This document shows, piece after piece, positions 26,744-35,153 of a stretch of DNA of 39,197 bases. Source of the stretch: Bacillota bacterium (GTDB taxonomy: Bacteria > Bacillota > Sulfobacillia > Sulfobacillales > JAIMBI01); contig JAJZYZ010000021.1 in assembly GCA_021797815.1 (NCBI GenBank), forward strand, positions 1-39,197, written 5' to 3'. The translations under genes were made by a program, and so were the position numbers. The stretch's first letter is position 1; each line of letters opens with the position of its first letter. The notes below the pieces were generated by a model that was not told the origin of the DNA, searched no databases, and saw only the letters and a program-made list of their open reading frames with translations.

Positions 26744-27721
26744 TCAGCGGACGCGCGGGGCCAGAAGGCTGACCAGAAGCGCCTTCTGGGCATGAAGACG
26801 ATTCCCCGCCTGCTCGAACACGAGCGACTGGGGACCGTCCAGTACGTCATCGGTCACCTCAAGCCCCCGGTGAGCCGGGAGGCAGTGGAGGAATACAGCG
26901 TCAGGGCCGGCGACCTGCATCAGAAGCCGGTTCACCTGATAGGGGGCAAAGGCTGCCTCCCGCTCGGCTTGCTCCGCCTCCTGGCCCATACTCACCCACA
27001 CATCCGTGTAGACGGCATCAGCGCCGCACACCGCTTCACGCGGGTCATGCGATAGATGGATGGAGCCACCGGAGCGGGCCGCCAGGGCCCGGCCCCAGGC
27101 GACGAGGGTCGGATCTGGTTCGTAACCCGGAGGGGTCGCAAGCCGCAGGCCCATGCCGAGCAGGGCAGCCGCCTCAATCCAGGAGTTGGCCATATTGCTG
27201 CCATCACCCACGTAGGCCACGGCCAGGCCGGTCAGCCGCCCGTGCCTTTCATAGAGGGTCAGCAGGTCCGCGAGCAGCTGACAGGGATGGAAGTCATCCG
27301 ACAGGCCGTTCACCACCGGAACGCTCGCGGCCTCTGCCAGCTGTGCCAGCTTCTCATGGGAACCGGTACGCATCATGATGCCGTCCACGAATTGGGACAG
27401 CACGCGGCCCGTATCCTCAAGACTCTCTCCCCGCGCCATCTGCAGCGTGGAGGGGTCAAGTTCCAGTGCCTGTCCCCCAAGTTCGTGGATTCCCACCGCA
27501 AACGACACCCGGGTGCGGGTCGACGGTTTATCAAAAATCATGGCCAACGTTGAACCGCGAAGCGGTTCAAACGGGACCTTGAGGGCAGACAGCTGCTTGA
27601 CCTCGCGTCCCAGTCGGACAAGCTGGGTAAGGTCCGAAGGCGAAAAGTCCGCCAGTCGGAGGCAGTCAAGCCCGGTGAGGGCCGGCCAGTCGGCAGGCAT
27701 AGACAAGGATGGAAGGGACAC
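26744..27721 (-). CDS. argF: ornithine carbamoyltransferase
   Basis: ArgF, 325 aa, converts ornithine and carbamoyl phosphate to citrulline. The start is GTG 27721 with AAAGGAGG seven bases upstream. The in-frame ATG at 27760 lies inside the putative operator and promoter, so it is not the start. Carbamoyl-phosphate loop: 'FDKPSTRTRVSF' (STRTR at 67-71). Ornithine and domain-closure motifs: 'FHPCQLLADL', 'DVWVSMGQE' (the SMG loop that marks ornithine rather than aspartate carbamoyltransferase) and 'FLHCLPAHRG'. A short Leu/Ser/Pro-rich N-terminus precedes the conserved core. It is first of the argF-argG pair. Confidence 0.97.
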   Translation of the reverse strand: MSLPSLSMPADWPALTGLDCLRLADFSPSDLTQLVRLGREVKQLSALKVPFEPLRGSTLAMIFDKPSTRTRVSFAVGIHELGGQALELDPSTLQMARGESLEDTGRVLSQFVDGIMMRTGSHEKLAQLAEAASVPVVNGLSDDFHPCQLLADLLTLYERHGRLTGLAVAYVGDGSNMANSWIEAAALLGMGLRLATPPGYEPDPTLVAWGRALAARSGGSIHLSHDPREAVCGADAVYTDVWVSMGQEAEQAEREAAFAPYQVNRLLMQVAGPDAVFLHCLPAHRGLEVTDDVLDGPQSLVFEQAGNRLHAQKALLVSLLAPRVR

Positions 27722-27745
27722 GGATCCGCCTCCTTTGCACGAATG

Positions 27746-27780
27746 TGCATAAATATGCATCCTGGTCGAAGATCTGTCAA
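27746..27780 (-). promoter_or_regulatory. argF promoter with candidate ARG box
   Basis: On the minus strand a perfect -35 TTGACA (27780-27775) is followed after 17 bases by CATATT (27757-27752). The 14-base dyad TGCATA-AA-TATGCA (27746-27759) covers the -10 and start-site area. Its shape (T-G-x-A-T, A/T centre, A-T-x-C-A) matches the known ArgR/AhrC half-sites. Repression of argF by ArgR with arginine would follow from this position. The argF ribosome binding site starts about 12 bases downstream. Confidence 0.7.
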
Positions 27781-27798
27781 GCGAGAGCCGGCACAGAT

Positions 27799-28443
27799 TT
27801 AGGAGGAGGGAAGAAGGTGGGCCGTCATTAACCTCGCCCGAAGGCGCTCCGCCCCGTCAAACCGGTGGGTGGCAAACCCGAGGCGGCTCGCGGCCTCGAC
27901 GTTGGCGGGGCTGTCATCGATGAAGAGCGTGCGGGCGGGCTCGAGCCCGAAGCGCGCGGCGAGCCTTTGATAGAGCGCCGGATCCGGTTTTATGAGTCCC
28001 TCCTGGCCCGACACCATCACGCCCACAAAGTGCCCGAAGAACCCGAACCGCTCACGCCGTCCGGGGTAGGTTTCTCGCTCCATGTTGGTGAGGGCGTAGC
28101 ACGGGATCCCGTTGGTGTCGAGCGCCATGAGAAGGCCGGCCATGTTCGGCACCTCCCCCCCGATCATTTCTTCGCCCCGATCGACCCATGCCATAACCTC
28201 CGCCATAAACGCCGGATGCCGGCGTGCGAGGGCCGCGCACGAATCTCTGATGGACACCCCGCGATCATGCTCGGTGTGCCACGCCGCCGTCGCGATATGG
28301 TGGAGAAACCATTCCATCGCGCACGGATCTGCGAAGAGCTTTCGATAGAGGTGGCGGGGGTCCCAGTCTAGGAAGACCCCGCCCACGTCAAAGACGACCG
28401 CCCGAATCGGGGCGGCCGCCTCAGGACGGCCCGGTTCCGGCAT
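27799..28443 (-). CDS. HAD-superfamily (IA) hydrolase, YihX-like phosphatase
   Basis: A HAD phosphatase of 214 aa. Motif I is 'VVFDVGGVFLDW' with nucleophile Asp19. Gly21 stands where many phosphatases have a second Asp, as in YihX-type and epoxide-hydrolase N-terminal HADs. Motif II is 'CYALTNME', motif III Lys is in 'GLIKPDPALYQ', and motif IV is 'TLFIDDSPANVEAA'. The helical cap between motif I and II is of the short C1 type. The start ATG 28443 lies 23 bases inside the end of metG, so translation is probably coupled. The phosphate ester substrate is unknown. The stop lies 19 bp before the argF promoter. Confidence 0.88.
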   Translation of the reverse strand: MPEPGRPEAAAPIRAVVFDVGGVFLDWDPRHLYRKLFADPCAMEWFLHHIATAAWHTEHDRGVSIRDSCAALARRHPAFMAEVMAWVDRGEEMIGGEVPNMAGLLMALDTNGIPCYALTNMERETYPGRRERFGFFGHFVGVMVSGQEGLIKPDPALYQRLAARFGLEPARTLFIDDSPANVEAASRLGFATHRFDGAERLRARLMTAHLLPSS

Positions 28444-30115
28444 AGCGGGCGCTCAGTGCCGCTACCTCGTCCGCATCCAGTCGCCGGAATAGCGGGGGGA
28501 AGGGCATCAACGACTCGCCCCCGATCAGGGCATGAAAACGCTCGGCCCCCGTGTAGCGAGGCTCCCTCAGATCATCCTGGCATCCCAGGCCGTTCAGCAC
28601 GGTACGGGCGGCGGCGGGCATCAGCGGCCAGGCCGCGAGCGCGTACACGCGCATAAGATTTAGCGTCTGGCGCAGGACCGCTGCGGCTGTCTCGCGATCC
28701 TGTTTTACGAGACGCCAGGGTGCACGCTCCTCCAGGTACAGATTCCCGAGCGACCACAGCCTGCGGAGCTCCTGCACCGCGCGCCGGTATTCGAACGCGC
28801 GCAAATGCGCGCGATAGGCGTCGAGACTGCTCTTTACGTCATCGGTGAGGCGGGCCTCCAGTGCGCCTGGCACACCCCCTACCGGGACTTCCGCGCCGAA
28901 GTTGGCCACCGTCAGCGTCAGCACCCGGTGGCAGTAGTTTCCGAACATGCCGACCAGATCCTTGTTGACCGTGGCGGCGAATCGTTCCCAGGTAAAGTCG
29001 GCATCGTCGGTCTCCGGCGCCTGCGCCAAAAGTCCATAGCGCCAGTAGTCGGCCGGCAGGATGTCAAGCGCCTGATCCATGAAAACCCCGCGGCTCTGGC
29101 TGGTGGAAAATTTACCGCCATCGTAGGTGAGCCAGCTGAAACCTTTGATGTAGGAGGCCAGCGTCCAGGGCTCCCCGCTCCCCATCTCCATGCCCGGAAA
29201 GAAAATAGTGTGAAACGGCAGGTTGTCTTTGGCCATGAACTGGATGTAGCGGACGTCGTCCTGCTGGAGCCACCAGCGGCGCCAGTCCCGGCGGGAGGGT
29301 TCGGCGTCTGCCCACTCCTTCGTGGCCCCGATGTAACCGATGGGAGCATCGAACCACACGTAGAAGACTTTGTCCCGAAAGCCCTCCCGCGGCACCGGGA
29401 CGCCCCAGCTCAGATCACGGGTGATGGCGCGCGGGCGAAGACCTTCGTCCAGCCACTTCAAGGCCACCGAGGTCGAGAGGCGCGGCCAGTCCTCATGCGC
29501 CAGGATAAACTGCCGCAGGCGTTCGGCCAGCGGACCGAGGTTCAAAAACAGGTGCCGAGTCTCCCGGAGCTCCAGGCGCTCACTGCCGGAGATGGTGGAC
29601 CGCGGCCCGATGAGATCCACCGGATCAAGCACCCGCGTGCAATTCTCACACTGGTCACCCCGGGCCCGCTCGTAGCCGCAGTGCGGGCAGGTGCCGGTTA
29701 CGTAGCGATCAGGCAGGAACCGGTCATCGTCGACCGAGAAAAATTGCCGTATGGTCCGCTCCTCGATGAATCCGTTCTCGTCCAGCTTCTGGTAGAAGCG
29801 CTCCGTCATTTCGTGGTTGGCGGCGCTGGAAGTGCGGCCAAACCAGTCAAACGAGAGCGCAAACGCCTCGTACACCTCGCGCTGGCGGACATGTTCCCGG
29901 CGGGCAAACTCGGCCACTTCCTGACCCGCCTCCCGGGCCGCCAGCTCGGCCGGGGTCCCGTGCTCATCGGTCGCGCAGATGAACAGCACCTCTTCGCCTT
30001 CCATGCGGAGCGTGCGGGCGGCAACATCGGCGGGCAGCAGGGAGCCGACCAGATTGCCGAGGTGCTTGATACCGTTGATATAGGGCAGAGCGCTTGTGAT
30101 TAGGTAGCGTGCCAC
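28421..30115 (-). CDS. metG: methionyl-tRNA synthetase
   Basis: Class I aminoacyl-tRNA synthetase of 564 aa that charges tRNA-Met. The start is GTG 30115 with GCGAGGGA just upstream. The HIGH-like motif is 'GIKHLGN' (H18-N21). The connective peptide has a four-cysteine zinc knuckle (C143, C146, C156, C159), the E. coli/archaeal MetG1 type. The KMSKS loop reads 'GGKFSTSQSRG' (335-339), a variant without the second Lys that occurs in one MetG sub-branch. The anticodon-binding helical domain is complete. The C-terminal EMAP/Arc1p-like tRNA-binding domain of longer MetRS is absent. It overlaps the HAD gene by 23 bases. Confidence 0.96.
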   Translation of the reverse strand: MARYLITSALPYINGIKHLGNLVGSLLPADVAARTLRMEGEEVLFICATDEHGTPAELAAREAGQEVAEFARREHVRQREVYEAFALSFDWFGRTSSAANHEMTERFYQKLDENGFIEERTIRQFFSVDDDRFLPDRYVTGTCPHCGYERARGDQCENCTRVLDPVDLIGPRSTISGSERLELRETRHLFLNLGPLAERLRQFILAHEDWPRLSTSVALKWLDEGLRPRAITRDLSWGVPVPREGFRDKVFYVWFDAPIGYIGATKEWADAEPSRRDWRRWWLQQDDVRYIQFMAKDNLPFHTIFFPGMEMGSGEPWTLASYIKGFSWLTYDGGKFSTSQSRGVFMDQALDILPADYWRYGLLAQAPETDDADFTWERFAATVNKDLVGMFGNYCHRVLTLTVANFGAEVPVGGVPGALEARLTDDVKSSLDAYRAHLRAFEYRRAVQELRRLWSLGNLYLEERAPWRLVKQDRETAAAVLRQTLNLMRVYALAAWPLMPAAARTVLNGLGCQDDLREPRYTGAERFHALIGGESLMPFPPLFRRLDADEVAALSARYAGTGPS

Positions 30116-30270
30116 ACGATCCCTCGCTTGCTGTTCTCAAGTTGTCTGTGTGCCATCGTAACCGACCATGGGCGAGCACCATACACGTGGGGGCACGAGT
30201 CGTCGGGCAGTTTTCCGCCGGCGCCTCCAATTCGCCTGAAAAAGTAGCGGTCGACCCAGCGGTATGGCAC

Positions 30271-30293
30271 GCTTGGCCACGAGGTGGCCAAGC
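30271..30293. promoter_or_regulatory. 23-base perfect inverted repeat between metG and lipoprotein gene
   Basis: GCTTGGCCAC and GTGGCCAAGC, ten-base perfect arms around GAG, lie in the 216-bp gap between two divergent genes. The site is about 155 bases ahead of metG and 40 ahead of the lipoprotein GTG. No T-box core (GGTGGNACCGCG) is seen on the minus strand. It may be an operator dyad or a leader hairpin. Confidence 0.4.
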
Positions 30294-30331
30294 CTCAGAT
30301 GGCGAACCGGATCGGGTCTTGAAGTCGAGAA

Positions 30332-31102
30332 GTGCGGGAACCAGGCAGGAAGGGGGCTACCGCCGTCGTCCCCCGTCTAGGCGCTACGATTGCCGTTCTG
30401 TTCGCTCTCACGGCCTGCGGCGGGCCGTCTGCGGCGTTCAGCACGCCTCCCCAGCCCGTGCCCTCGGTGAGCCACGCATCGGCGTCGACGTCCGCGCCCC
30501 CGCCGACCTCGCCCCCGGCATCCGCGTCCTCCACAACCGGAATCTCCATTGCGATGTCCGCGGTGCGGGTGGCTCCGGTACAAGCGCCCGCCAATCTCGG
30601 CGCCGTCGGCTTCCTGGTCGCCATCGACGCGCCGGACGCGCTGGCCACGGTCGGGCCCGGCTGGGCCATACAGGCGGGCCGCCTGACGCCGCTCTATTCG
30701 GGTGGATCTATCCGTCTCCCAGCGACGGTGACAAGCGGCAGCACTGCCGGAGCGGCCGCCTGGCCCGTCCTGGTGGCTGTCGCCAATACCGACTCCTGGA
30801 GCACCGCGACGGGTGTCACGGTCGTCGTGACCGTACCGGAAAACTGCGGGCCCGGCGCCTCCTTCGCACACCCCCTGACAGCCTGCCCGACGGGCGCCGA
30901 TGGCGTCGGTCCGCCAGTCAATCTCCAAAACGCGGTGGCACGCCTCGCCGTCGTCGGGGAAGCATTCCAGTTCTATCAAAACGGAACGCTGGTCCAGGCC
31001 ACATATCCCTCGCCGACGTGGCTCTTGTATCAAAACACGTCCACGCAGGTGACCTGGTCCGGCGGCGGGTTTGGACAGGGAACCCCAACGTACACACCCT
31101 GA
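30332..31102 (+). CDS. secreted lipoprotein of unknown function
   Basis: A 256-aa lipoprotein. The signal 'LGATIAVLFALTACGG' ends in lipobox LTAC (Cys29). An Ala/Ser/Pro/Thr-rich linker (about 35-70) then leads to a beta-rich domain: 'ALATVGPGWAIQAGRLTPLYSGGS' and 'VTVVVTVPENCGPGASFAHPLTACPTG', with two cysteines that could pair. It starts at GTG 30332 without a strong ribosome binding site, so the exact start is uncertain. The general design (lipobox, low-complexity linker, small beta domain) parallels the DUF4232-type lipoprotein at 1060-1716, but the domain is not recognised. It is divergent from metG and followed by tRNA-Leu. Confidence 0.78.
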   Translation: MREPGRKGATAVVPRLGATIAVLFALTACGGPSAAFSTPPQPVPSVSHASASTSAPPPTSPPASASSTTGISIAMSAVRVAPVQAPANLGAVGFLVAIDAPDALATVGPGWAIQAGRLTPLYSGGSIRLPATVTSGSTAGAAAWPVLVAVANTDSWSTATGVTVVVTVPENCGPGASFAHPLTACPTGADGVGPPVNLQNAVARLAVVGEAFQFYQNGTLVQATYPSPTWLLYQNTSTQVTWSGGGFGQGTPTYTP

Positions 31103-31119
31103 CTTGCCTGCCGGTGGCG

Positions 31120-31148
31120 TTGTGGGCACTTGTTACGCCCTGTATAAT
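31120..31148 (+). promoter_or_regulatory. promoter of tRNA-Leu
   Basis: TTGTGG (31120-31125), 17 bases, then TATAAT (31143-31148), preceded by TG as in an extended -10. Transcription would start about five bases ahead of the mature tRNA 5' end. This is the clearest sigma-70-type promoter in the window. Confidence 0.7.
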
Positions 31149-31159
31149 GGACGCGTGGC

Positions 31160-31247
31160 GCCGAAGTGGCGGAATTGGCAGACGCGCGCGACTCAAAATC
31201 GCGTGTGGTAATCCCACGTGCCGGTTCAAATCCGGCCTTCGGCACCA
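31160..31247 (+). tRNA. tRNA-Leu (anticodon CAA)
   Basis: An 88-base tRNA with encoded CCA. The acceptor stem GCCGAAG pairs with CTTCGGC. The D arm holds GGAATTGGCAGAC. The anticodon stem CGCGA/TCGCG encloses the loop CTCAAAA, giving anticodon CAA for UUG. A long variable arm (TGTGGTAATCCCACG) marks a class II tRNA. The T arm is CCGG-TTCAAAT-CCGG. Discriminator A and CCA follow. All features fit leucine. Confidence 0.95.
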
Positions 31248-31272
31248 ATTTTTATGCCGCTGAGCGGGCAAC

Positions 31273-32217
31273 TCAATGCCAGCCGACCAGAACCGCAATC
31301 GCGACGTACCCGAGTGCGTTGACCGCCCCCAGGAATTTTAACCCGTAGTCGCTGCGCGTTTCGTTTTCCTGATCCCCCTGCTGCGTCCTCGACGCCAGAA
31401 AGACACCCACCACGCACAGGGCAGCCGACCAAAGGAAACGCGGCGCGACCAACACGGCTGCGGCCAGACTGACCACAAAGGCCAGCGCGAGATAGAACAT
31501 CGCCACCTCGGATCCGGGCCGGCCCACGCGCCTCTGCCAGTACGCGGGCGAAGTCCGCTTGGGCGGGTGGGCGCCCCAGTCGCTGTCGATGTCCACCAGA
31601 TGGTGCTGCATTACGGAGGCGACACAGATAATGCCCTGCAGGACGGCGGTAACCCAGAGAACCGGGGTCAGCACCTGCTGCACCGCGAGGCCAGCCGCCA
31701 GCACACCGGCAGTCATCGCCGGAAAGATTCCGAGCCACTCACCGGCCAGGGGCCGATAGCAAAAGCGCAGCGGCGGTAGGCTGTAGAAGATGGACGCGCC
31801 CAGCGCGATTATCCCGAGCGGCCATAGGACTTCGGTGCGCCAGACTCCTATCCACAATAAAAGCCCCACATAGGCGGCGCTGGCGACCGCCACCGTGACC
31901 CCAATGCGGCGGCCGTCAAGAAGTCCATCGCGAATGACATGCGAGCCGCCGGAAATGCGCCCAGGGGTCGTCTGGTCGGTTCCGGACTGCCAATCGTAGA
32001 GGTCGTTCAGCCCGTGCGTTATATAGCCCTGCAGGGCCACGCCGCCAACGGCCACCACCACCAGCGCCAAAAACCAGTCGGGGCGGAATCTAAAGGCGGC
32101 GGAGAGACCCAGCACGACGGTGGACCCCGTCCAGATCGCAAGCTGCAGCGGGCGCGCCAGCCGGACCAGGCCGCCGGGGAGCGACGGTCCTCGCTTCTGA
32201 CTCCATGCTCCGGTCAT
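31273..32217 (-). CDS. UbiA-family prenyltransferase
   Basis: An integral membrane prenyltransferase of 314 aa. The start is ATG 32217 with AAGGTGGGA upstream; an upstream TTG at 32268 has no site. The first Asp-rich motif is 'HGLNDLYDWQSGTD' (N71-D72-x2-D75-x5-D81), the UbiA NDxxDxxxxxD signature. The second is 'HHLVDIDSDWGAHPPKRT' in the later loop. Eight or nine hydrophobic segments lie around these. UbiA enzymes attach prenyl chains to aromatic or other acceptors (menaquinone, haem O, chlorophyll, archaeal-type lipids). The branch cannot be fixed by eye, and no menaquinone or haem genes are next to it. Confidence 0.9.
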   Translation of the reverse strand: MTGAWSQKRGPSLPGGLVRLARPLQLAIWTGSTVVLGLSAAFRFRPDWFLALVVVAVGGVALQGYITHGLNDLYDWQSGTDQTTPGRISGGSHVIRDGLLDGRRIGVTVAVASAAYVGLLLWIGVWRTEVLWPLGIIALGASIFYSLPPLRFCYRPLAGEWLGIFPAMTAGVLAAGLAVQQVLTPVLWVTAVLQGIICVASVMQHHLVDIDSDWGAHPPKRTSPAYWQRRVGRPGSEVAMFYLALAFVVSLAAAVLVAPRFLWSAALCVVGVFLASRTQQGDQENETRSDYGLKFLGAVNALGYVAIAVLVGWH

Positions 32218-32543
32218 GGCGTCCCACCTTGACAGAGATTTCCTGGCGCCGGGGCACTTATCCTTCAACCGGCCCTCAACCCGGCAGATTGCGGCATCCG
32301 CTCGCCTTAGCCCGGCCTGTTTATCTCACCGCGCGCCTGTGTTGTGGGTTCCGCGCGCAGCGGCCCGCGGCGCGAGCTGATCTTGGATAGAGCGATGCCG
32401 TCACTGGGCCCCTTGCCGTCGCGGCACCCGATATCGACGACCCGCCGCCGCGCGCACATCCGCGGCCGGCACAGGAAACGGCCTGCCCCGCGGGCTCCCC
32501 CTCGCCGCTCGACCGTGCAACCTGTCCAACCGCCGTTTGCGGG
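32218..32543. other. intergenic between decarboxylase end and ubiA-like start
   Basis: About 330 bp. It contains the ribosome binding site and presumably the promoter of the UbiA gene. No convincing -35/-10 pair, repeat or small gene was seen. Confidence 0.4.
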
Positions 32544-33941
32544 CTACGCCCCCGGGGCCGGCTCGCGTCCGCGAACCTGGCGGGCGACTGTCGTAATGGC
32601 ACTGAGGGAGAGTTCCACATCTTCATCCCCTGTCGCCCAGGAAGACACGCTGATGCGCATGGCGGCCCGCCCCTTCCACGTTGTTCCACCGCACCAGCAG
32701 GTTCCGTCTTCCTGCACGCCCCGGAATACCCGCCGCGTCGTGTCATCGTCCCCAAACGACACCAGGACCTGGTTTAAGACCACGTCATTCAGAATCTCAA
32801 AGCCGCCCTCCGCCAGGCCCTCGGCAAATCGGCGGGCATGCCGGCAGCAGGTTTCAAGCAGGGCCGCAAGCCCGCTCTTTCCGAGCGTGCGCAGCACGGC
32901 GTAGACCGGGATGGCGCGGGCACGGCGGGACTCCTCGGGCACATAGGCGTGCGCGTCACGCTCGAACGAGGTGGTCTCGATATAAGACGCCTCCATCGTC
33001 ATGGCGCTCCGGTGGGCCTCGGGATGCGCGCACAGCACGACACCGCAGTCATAGGGAACGTTGAGCCACTTGTGGGCGTCCGTCGCCAGGGAATCTGCCC
33101 GCGCGATGCCGGTCGCCAGATGCTGCAGTGCCGGGCTGGCCGCCGCCCAAAGTCCGAAGGCCCCGTCTACATGGAGCCACGCTCCCCGCTCCCCGCATAT
33201 CTCGGCCAGCTGATCAATAGGATCGAAGGCCCCGGAGTTCACGTTCCCCGCCTGCGCACAGACTATCGCGGGTCCGTTGGTGGTTTGGAGGCTCTGATAG
33301 AGCGCGTCGGCATCCATGCGTCCCTGGTTGTCGGTGGGGATGCGCACGATTCGCTCGGAACCAAACCCGAGGAGGCGTGCGGCGGTCGCAATCGTATAGT
33401 GGGCTTCTTGCCCTGCCAGCAGCGTTACCTCGGGGGCCCCCGCGAGACCATCTTTCTCGACATCCCACCCGTGCCGCAGCAACACATGGCGGCGGGCCGC
33501 CGCCATGGCGGTGAAGTTCGCCATGTGGCCGCCGGTGACGAATCCCACGCTCCATTTCGGGCCCACTCCAAGCAACGTCCGCACCCAGCCGGCCGTCACA
33601 TCCTCCAGCACCGCTGACAGGGGCGACATGACATGGAGCGCGCCATTCTGGTCCCACGCCGATACGAGCCAGTCGGCGGCAGTCGCCACGGGTAGACTCC
33701 CCCCGGTGACAAATCCGAAATACCGCGGACCCTGAGTGGCCGTGGTCCCCAATCTCCCCGCCTGTGCCAGCACACCGAGGACGCCTTCGGGAGGCTCACC
33801 CGCCTCCGACAATGGGATACTTAACTCCGCGCGGAGCGTATCGGCTGCCGCAGGAGCAGCGACTCTTCGATGAGCGATACTCTCGAGGTACTCCCCGGCC
33901 GCCTTCCGAGCCTCGTCCAAGAGTACGTTGCGAACCGACAT
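32544..33941 (-). CDS. group II pyridoxal-dependent decarboxylase (aromatic amino acid/glutamate type)
   Basis: A fold-type I PLP decarboxylase of 465 aa. The start is ATG 33941 with GAGAGGTGG upstream; the frame runs on to 34187 without a site. Landmarks: 'GPRYFGFVTGGSLP' near 71-84, 'GFVTGGHMANFTAMAAAR' (phosphate loop, about 133-150), His181 in 'QEAHYTIATAARLLG' (ring stacking), 'WLHVDGAFG' with Asp259, and the Schiff-base Lys291 in 'ATDAHKWLNVPYDCG'. This is the DDC/TDC/GAD superfamily. Residues deciding between aromatic, glutamate and aspartate substrates cannot be settled by eye. It is a stand-alone gene and no antiporter is nearby. Confidence 0.92.
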   Translation of the reverse strand: MSVRNVLLDEARKAAGEYLESIAHRRVAAPAAADTLRAELSIPLSEAGEPPEGVLGVLAQAGRLGTTATQGPRYFGFVTGGSLPVATAADWLVSAWDQNGALHVMSPLSAVLEDVTAGWVRTLLGVGPKWSVGFVTGGHMANFTAMAAARRHVLLRHGWDVEKDGLAGAPEVTLLAGQEAHYTIATAARLLGFGSERIVRIPTDNQGRMDADALYQSLQTTNGPAIVCAQAGNVNSGAFDPIDQLAEICGERGAWLHVDGAFGLWAAASPALQHLATGIARADSLATDAHKWLNVPYDCGVVLCAHPEAHRSAMTMEASYIETTSFERDAHAYVPEESRRARAIPVYAVLRTLGKSGLAALLETCCRHARRFAEGLAEGGFEILNDVVLNQVLVSFGDDDTTRRVFRGVQEDGTCWCGGTTWKGRAAMRISVSSWATGDEDVELSLSAITTVARQVRGREPAPGA

Positions 33942-34511
33942 AAAGGCACCACCTCTCGAGACCAGGATGGAGGGAGGAACGGGTAGACACATGGACGGAC
34001 GGCGTGATAAGCGTCCCGACCACATCATAGGACACGGCGACAACCCACGACCTGCCCGTGTCTGCCGGCGTCCGAAAGTTAATAGGCAGCCGGCAGCGCG
34101 CCGTGTCGAGGTCCGTGCCGACATGGAAGCGTTTCCGGCCGTTCCATTCCGGTCTGTCTCCGACAATGGATATGCGAAGCCACACACGACAAGCCACCCT
34201 GGTCTCGTCAGGAACCGTCCTGCCGTCCGATACCCTCAAGTCATGGTGCCGCATCCTCGTGCGGCCGGTTGGTGCCTTCCCACTACAACAGGTCGAAGAG
34301 CCGCACCGGGGCCAGACCCGCGTCCGCCGCCCGACGCTCGCGGAGTCCTCTGCAGGACAGGGGTGGCGCGTCCGGGTGGTGGATGGTCGTCTTGGGCGGT
34401 AGGTGCGAGGCGAATCTTCCGGGTTCGAACGCGCGGCGTTGACGCTGCAGCAATCACTTCTTTGCGCAGACGGTGCATGAATCGCCCTCCGGGACAGGGC
34501 GCGGCCAGGTA
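33942..34511. other. intergenic, nothing recognised
   Basis: About 570 bp upstream of the decarboxylase. Frames on both strands lack signals or domains. The decarboxylase promoter should be near 33960-34060 but is not obvious. Confidence 0.4.
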
Positions 34512-35104
34512 TCAGGGCGCACCCCGACCGGCCACGTGGATGTGCGCGTCTGTGAGCCAGTGCGGCGGTTTGGCGAAGCTCAGTTCGAGACACGGATAAC
34601 CGCTCTTCATGGCCGCCCGGCACGACGCCGCGCTTTGCACATCGTGCACCAGCATGATATTCCCCACCATCTCTGCACCAACGCCGCCGAACACCCAGGT
34701 CGTCACCGCGCGCAAGGGGCCGGCGCGATCCCGCGGCCACGTGCGTCAGGGGATGTCCAGTAGCCAATCTCCGCACGCCCTCCGAGGCCGATCCGCCCGC
34801 CGTCTCGGTTGTTCAGGCTGACATGACCGACTGCGTGCTTCCGCCGCACATCGAACACCGCGAAGGTTAACCGGTCACCGTTGTGCCAGCCCTATTGCTG
34901 GCCCGCCAGCCACAGAGCCGCTTCATCGTCATTCTGTGGGCCGCTCCGCCTTTCCTGTCCCGGAACGTCAAGAGGGTGCGACGAGAACTCCGGACCCTCA
35001 CGAGCCATCGCCGCCACCAGGTCCGGCATATCCGCCGCACACCAGGACCTCACGCGGAGCCCGGGTCGGCGTCCGTCGGCGGGGATGTCGAGTACGATCG
35101 TTAT
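34512..35104 (-). pseudogene. GNAT acetyltransferase pseudogene (RimJ/RimL type)
   Basis: Reading the minus strand, the pieces of one GNAT protein follow in order. 'LRVRSWCAADMPDLVAAM' is the N-terminal strand and helix. After the in-frame TAG at 34894-34892 come 'GDRLTFAVFDV', 'VGHVSLNNRDGG' and 'AEIGYWTSPDARGRGIA' (acetyl-CoA loop). After a shift of reading frame near 34718-34724 comes 'LRAVTTWVFGG', then 'MLVHDVQSAASCRAAMKSGY' and 'WLTDAHIHVAG', the C-terminal part. So at least one nonsense codon and one frameshift break a once complete gene of about 195 codons. No good start codon remains. It lies next to an IS630 remnant. Confidence 0.8.
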
Positions 35105-35153
35105 GGGCCTCGCTTGTTGCCTTAGAGCCTACCGTGCACTAGTAGAGCCTTTG

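Noticed and set aside
28805-30103. 432-codon plus-strand open frame opposite metG
   Set aside because: Antisense shadow. metG carries all catalytic motifs.
30116-30331. T-box leader upstream of metG
   Set aside because: No GGTGGNACCGCG-type core or specifier stem is visible on the minus strand, only the 23-base dyad.
30109-31263. 384-codon plus-strand frame across the lipoprotein gene and tRNA
   Set aside because: It runs through the tRNA gene and overlaps the lipoprotein in another frame. Arg-rich.
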